A DNA stretch of 64,000 nt from Pseudalkalibacillus sp052246725 (GTDB lineage: Bacteria > Bacillota > Bacilli > Bacillales > Fictibacillaceae). Made by a program: the position numbers and the translations under genes. Positions 61,021 through 64,000 of the stretch are shown one piece after another; position 1 is the first letter of the stretch; each line of letters opens with the position of its first letter. The DNA lies in NCBI GenBank assembly GCA_052246725.1, contig JBQQCL010000015.1. The stretch is one strand, 5' to 3'. The notes beneath the pieces were generated by a model. That model made no database searches. It was not told the origin of the DNA and saw nothing but the letters and a program-made list of their open reading frames with translations.

Positions 61021-62868
61021 ATGTGTGGAATCACAGGATGGATCGATTTTAAAGAAAATTTGACAAAAGAAACAGCAACAATCCAAAAGATGGCAACCAC
61101 ATTAGGAAAACGTGGACCGGATGCTACTACGCATTGGACAGCACCCCATGTCGCTTTCGGGCATGCACGTTTGATCGTGGTCGATCCTGCTGGTGGGGGT
61201 CAACCGATGCAGAAAGTCCATCACTCGAATCTATATACGATGGTCTATAACGGTGAATTATACAACACAGAAGACATACGGAAAGTCCTGGCATCGAAGG
61301 GGCATCGATTCGATTCCCACAGCGATACCGAGGTTCTTCTGACCAGTTACATCGAGTGGGGGGAGCAATGTGTAGACCATCTGAATGGCATTTATGCGTT
61401 TGCAATTTGGGATGAAAAGCACGAGCAGGTTTTCATGGCGAGGGACCGGCTTGGCGTAAAGCCGCTATTTTACAAAGAACAATCCGGATCCCTGATATTC
61501 GGTTCAGAATTGAAGGCGATCCTCGCTCATCCTGACGTAAAAGCAGAGGTTGACCGGGAGGGCTTGCAAGAAATTTTCGGATTAGGGCCATCGAGGACCC
61601 CGGGGCATGGCGTCTATAAAGGAATCAACGAACTAAGGGCCGGTCATGCGCTAAGATTGGACCGAAATGGATTGCGAATTTGGCGTTATTGGGATGTGAA
61701 AAGTGAAGAGCATACAGATTCGCTCGATGAGACAGTTGAGCAGGTCCGGTGGCTGCTGAAAGATGCTGTCGAAAGGCAACTGGTCGCCGATGTGCCGGTG
61801 TGTACTTTTCTGTCAGGCGGGGTCGATTCAAGCGCAATCAGTGCATTCGCTTCCCGCTTTTTCCAGCAGGAGGGGCGTGGTGCTCTTCATACGTATTCCA
61901 TCGACTATGAAGAAAATGATAAGTACTTCAAGAAAAGCACTTTCCAACCGAACTCCGATGGTCCCTGGATTCAAATCATGCGGGATTATTTGAAGACGGT
62001 CCATCACTCCTCTGTAATTGAAAATACAAAATTGCAGCATTACCTGACAGCAGCTGTCCATATGAGGGACTTACCAGGAATGGCTGATGTCGATTCCTCC
62101 TTGCTTTGGTTTTGTGAAGAAATCAAACAGCAGTTCACGGTTGGGCTTTCTGGTGAATGTGCAGATGAAATATTCGGCGGATACCCATGGTTTTATCGAC
62201 CGGAATTGTTAGAGAGGGATGCGTTCCCATGGATGCACTCGACAGCTGAACGTGAATCGATTTTGAGACCAGACTTGAGGAAAAAGCTCGATTTGAAAAA
62301 CTATGTTCATGATCGCTATCAACAAACAATCAATGAAACTCCGAAACTTGATGGTGAAGAGCCTGCAGAGGCTAGAAGAAGAGAGATGTTCTACCTTAAT
62401 ATGCATTGGTTCATGGCAACGCTTCTCGACAGAAAAGATCGCATGAGCATGGGGGCAAGCCTCGAGGTCAGGGTTCCATTCGCTGATCATAGGATTGTAG
62501 AGTATGCCTGGAATATCCCGTGGGAGATGAAAATGTTTGAAGGCAGAGAGAAAGGCATATTACGAAAAGCACTCGAAGGAACCCTTCCTCATGAGATTTT
62601 GTACCGGAAAAAAAGTCCTTATCCCAAAACGCATCATCCGGAATACACCCGGCTCGTAAAGGCATGGCTAGGCTCGATCATTAAAAAGGATTCCGCGCCT
62701 ATCTATGAATTGGTAGATCGGAACAAGGTATCGGAAATTATCCAGACAGATGGCGGAGCCTATAAAACTCCCTGGTTCGGACAGTTGATGACTGGCCCGC
62801 AGCTGATCGCCCATCTAGCACAAATCAATGTGTGGTTGGAAGACTACAATGTCAATATCATAGAGTGA
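61021..62868 (+). CDS. asnO: Asparagine synthase (glutamine-hydrolysing), AsnO-like
   Basis: The 615-residue protein has an N-terminal class II glutaminase domain with nucleophile Cys2 (MCGITGW) and NGELYN, and a C-terminal AMP-forming synthetase domain with the PPi-loop SGGVDSS (about residue 265), SGECADEIFGGYPWF and EVRVPFADHRIVEY. The length equals that of B. subtilis AsnO (YisO), a sporulation-linked asparagine synthetase, and the position after yisL fits. gaagggtgaggt precedes the ATG. Confidence 0.88.
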   Translation: MCGITGWIDFKENLTKETATIQKMATTLGKRGPDATTHWTAPHVAFGHARLIVVDPAGGGQPMQKVHHSNLYTMVYNGELYNTEDIRKVLASKGHRFDSHSDTEVLLTSYIEWGEQCVDHLNGIYAFAIWDEKHEQVFMARDRLGVKPLFYKEQSGSLIFGSELKAILAHPDVKAEVDREGLQEIFGLGPSRTPGHGVYKGINELRAGHALRLDRNGLRIWRYWDVKSEEHTDSLDETVEQVRWLLKDAVERQLVADVPVCTFLSGGVDSSAISAFASRFFQQEGRGALHTYSIDYEENDKYFKKSTFQPNSDGPWIQIMRDYLKTVHHSSVIENTKLQHYLTAAVHMRDLPGMADVDSSLLWFCEEIKQQFTVGLSGECADEIFGGYPWFYRPELLERDAFPWMHSTAERESILRPDLRKKLDLKNYVHDRYQQTINETPKLDGEEPAEARRREMFYLNMHWFMATLLDRKDRMSMGASLEVRVPFADHRIVEYAWNIPWEMKMFEGREKGILRKALEGTLPHEILYRKKSPYPKTHHPEYTRLVKAWLGSIIKKDSAPIYELVDRNKVSEIIQTDGGAYKTPWFGQLMTGPQLIAHLAQINVWLEDYNVNIIE

Positions 62869-62881
62869 TAAATTTTAACGT

Positions 62882-62911
62882 GCGACTCTTCTGAAGGGTC
62901 GCTTTTAATTT
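62882..62911 (+). terminator. Rho-independent terminator of the asparagine synthase gene
   Basis: Stem gcgactctt / aagggtcgc with a three-base loop and a T-rich tail. Confidence 0.8.
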
Positions 62912-62916
62912 TCTAA

Positions 62917-63417
62917 AACGCTTTTCATATAAAACCTTCTTTAAGATGGAAAATTAGGTCCGGGAAACTATAAATCCGACGAATGTTCCGATTAATGAAA
63001 ATCTTAAGGTTCATTATGTAGGACATCGGTATAGCCTAACAATATTCCACAACAATCTCTCCATTATTTCGACATTCCCTCATACTATGGGCTTAGCAAA
63101 ATTTAGGGATAAACAACCTCAATACTTTATACCTACTACTTACTGATAAAGTACTAGGACCATCCAAACCTTTGGTATTAATGAACTAACCTCGATTTCT
63201 ATAAAATTCCAGAGGAGTTGAAAGTCCCAAACGAAATTTATCGACTAAACATTACCAATTCTTCATTTTTAGAAAATTCTGTTATTTATATTAATTTCTG
63301 CAAAAAATTGCTTTATGATGGATTCAACATCAAAGGATACAGACATCTCGCATTCGACAGGAAAGGGGGAAAGTTTTTTACGTTTCAGACAAGCTTATAA
63401 CTTTTAGGAGGGGAAAG
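62917..63417. other. 500-bp A+T-rich intergenic region
   Basis: No convincing gene. A 60-codon frame (63218-63400) has only a TTG start overlapping its own possible ribosome site and no family resemblance. The region probably holds the promoter and control sites of the secreted protease; no specific operator was recognised. Confidence 0.4.
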
Positions 63418-64000
63418 ATGGTAAATTATCGGAGGTTTTTGTTGAATCGACGGGCATTTGCACTCGTCACAGCGATTCTACTACTAGTTTCAACATTTCT
63501 AGCTCCAACGGTCAACGCACGAACGATGAACACACAGGAATCGAACCCTGTAGCCACATCGTTCAAAGATGAAGCCCTAACCAATAAAGTAAGCAAGTCC
63601 TTACAAAACCAGTTCAAGGATGAGGATCAGGTCACGTTCTTGATCAAGTTCAATGAACAGGTTGATACCAAGAAAGTTTCGAAGAATGCGATTGAAAAAG
63701 CGGAGAAGCAGAAGCTGACGCCTTACAAGAAGGAACTGGCTCAACGCTCTGCAGTCGTATCGGCACTTCGCTCTACGGCAATCGAAACACAAGGGAACGT
63801 AAAACAATTTTTAGAGAAACAAAAAGCAAGCAAGGCAGTGAAAAACTATCAATCTTTCTTCATTGTCAATGCGATGGCTGTAACGGCGAACAAAGAAGTC
63901 ATGGAGCAATTGGCTGCATTTCCTGAGGTAGCGAAAGTATTGCCGAATGAAGTGCGTCAACTCCAACCGATGCCTCAATCAACAAAAGCGTCCACTCAAC
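63418..64000 (+). CDS. Secreted S8-family serine protease, N-terminal pre-pro region (3' end outside window)
   Basis: The visible 194 residues begin MVNYRRFLLNRRAFALVTAI, a signal peptide with two Arg clusters and a hydrophobic core ending at TVNA. A propeptide follows: residues about 55-180 match an I9 inhibitor-type domain (VTFLIKFNEQVDTKKV ... FFIVNAMAVTANKEVMEQLA). This layout is typical of Bacillus extracellular subtilases such as bacillopeptidase F and Vpr. The catalytic domain lies beyond the window, so the exact type is not settled; in B. subtilis the wall protease WprA lies near asnO. aggagggga precedes the ATG. The frame runs open to the last base. Confidence 0.8.
   Translation, partial: MVNYRRFLLNRRAFALVTAILLLVSTFLAPTVNARTMNTQESNPVATSFKDEALTNKVSKSLQNQFKDEDQVTFLIKFNEQVDTKKVSKNAIEKAEKQKLTPYKKELAQRSAVVSALRSTAIETQGNVKQFLEKQKASKAVKNYQSFFIVNAMAVTANKEVMEQLAAFPEVAKVLPNEVRQLQPMPQSTKASTQ

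Noticed and set aside
63218..63400. 60-codon frame upstream of the protease
   Set aside because: Its TTG start overlaps the only purine-rich stretch, and the sequence shows no recognisable domain.
1..64000. CRISPR arrays, rRNA or tRNA genes
   Set aside because: No regularly spaced identical repeats with unique spacers and no rRNA or cloverleaf sequences were recognised by eye; the 20-bp and 48-bp arrays lack CRISPR structure.

Overview
The window comes from an endospore-forming, low-to-moderate G+C member of the Bacillaceae. The evidence is a cotJ spore-coat operon, addBA-sbcDC, a yisK/yisL/asparagine-synthetase neighbourhood like that of Bacillus subtilis, a yybP-ykoY manganese riboswitch, rocD, and the palindromic dispersed repeats common in this family. 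The genus is not determined. No rRNA, tRNA or CRISPR array was seen.

Layout. 1-2.5 kb: end of an aromatic (homoprotocatechuate) degradation cluster. 2.5-6.1 kb: dispersed repeats and housekeeping genes (PNPOx-like protein, YtxB-type VTT membrane protein, methionine aminopeptidase, DoxX protein). 6.2-20.8 kb: the cotJA-cotJB-cotJC operon, in which cotJC is cut in two by a 13,439-bp mobile element (7009-20447). 20.9-30.1 kb: TerC-family manganese exporter with riboswitch, PAS histidine kinase, O-methyltransferase, two acetyltransferases (one fused to a HEAT-like domain), ABC-F ATPase. 30.6-43.2 kb: recombination and repair cluster addB-addA-sbcD-sbcC. 43.4-51.9 kb: DUF421 protein, Yip1/membrane-fusion pair, hemolysin III homologue, B12-type radical SAM protein, pterin dehydratase, YisK-like hydrolase, succinate-semialdehyde-type dehydrogenase. 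52-64 kb: ornithine aminotransferase, YisL, cupin, FIST-GGDEF-EAL c-di-GMP protein, the MtnU/MtnE pair, asparagine synthetase, and the start of a secreted S8 protease.

The element is the centre of interest. It splits the manganese-catalase-like CotJC between two sets of predicted metal ligands. The two halves share the 7-bp core tctataa, and joining them across it restores an uninterrupted 189-codon gene. The element's large serine recombinase lies at the right end. This is the architecture of the sporulation 'skin' family, where excision in the mother cell rebuilds a sporulation gene. The cargo is defensive: a PvuII-like restriction-modification system with its controller protein, a SIR2-domain protein and an HNH nuclease. 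There is also a replication-like module (helicase, catalytic-only tyrosine recombinase, repeat-rich 1-kb non-coding region) and several small unknown genes.

The most unusual signal is compositional. Reading every line between the last CG before the element (6996-6997) and the first after it (20453-20454), I found no CG dinucleotide at all, about 13.45 kb, while the flanks are full of them. The CG-free tract coincides with the element to within about a dozen bases. GGCC was also not seen and GATC was seen only twice. This looks like wholesale purging of restriction or methylation targets.
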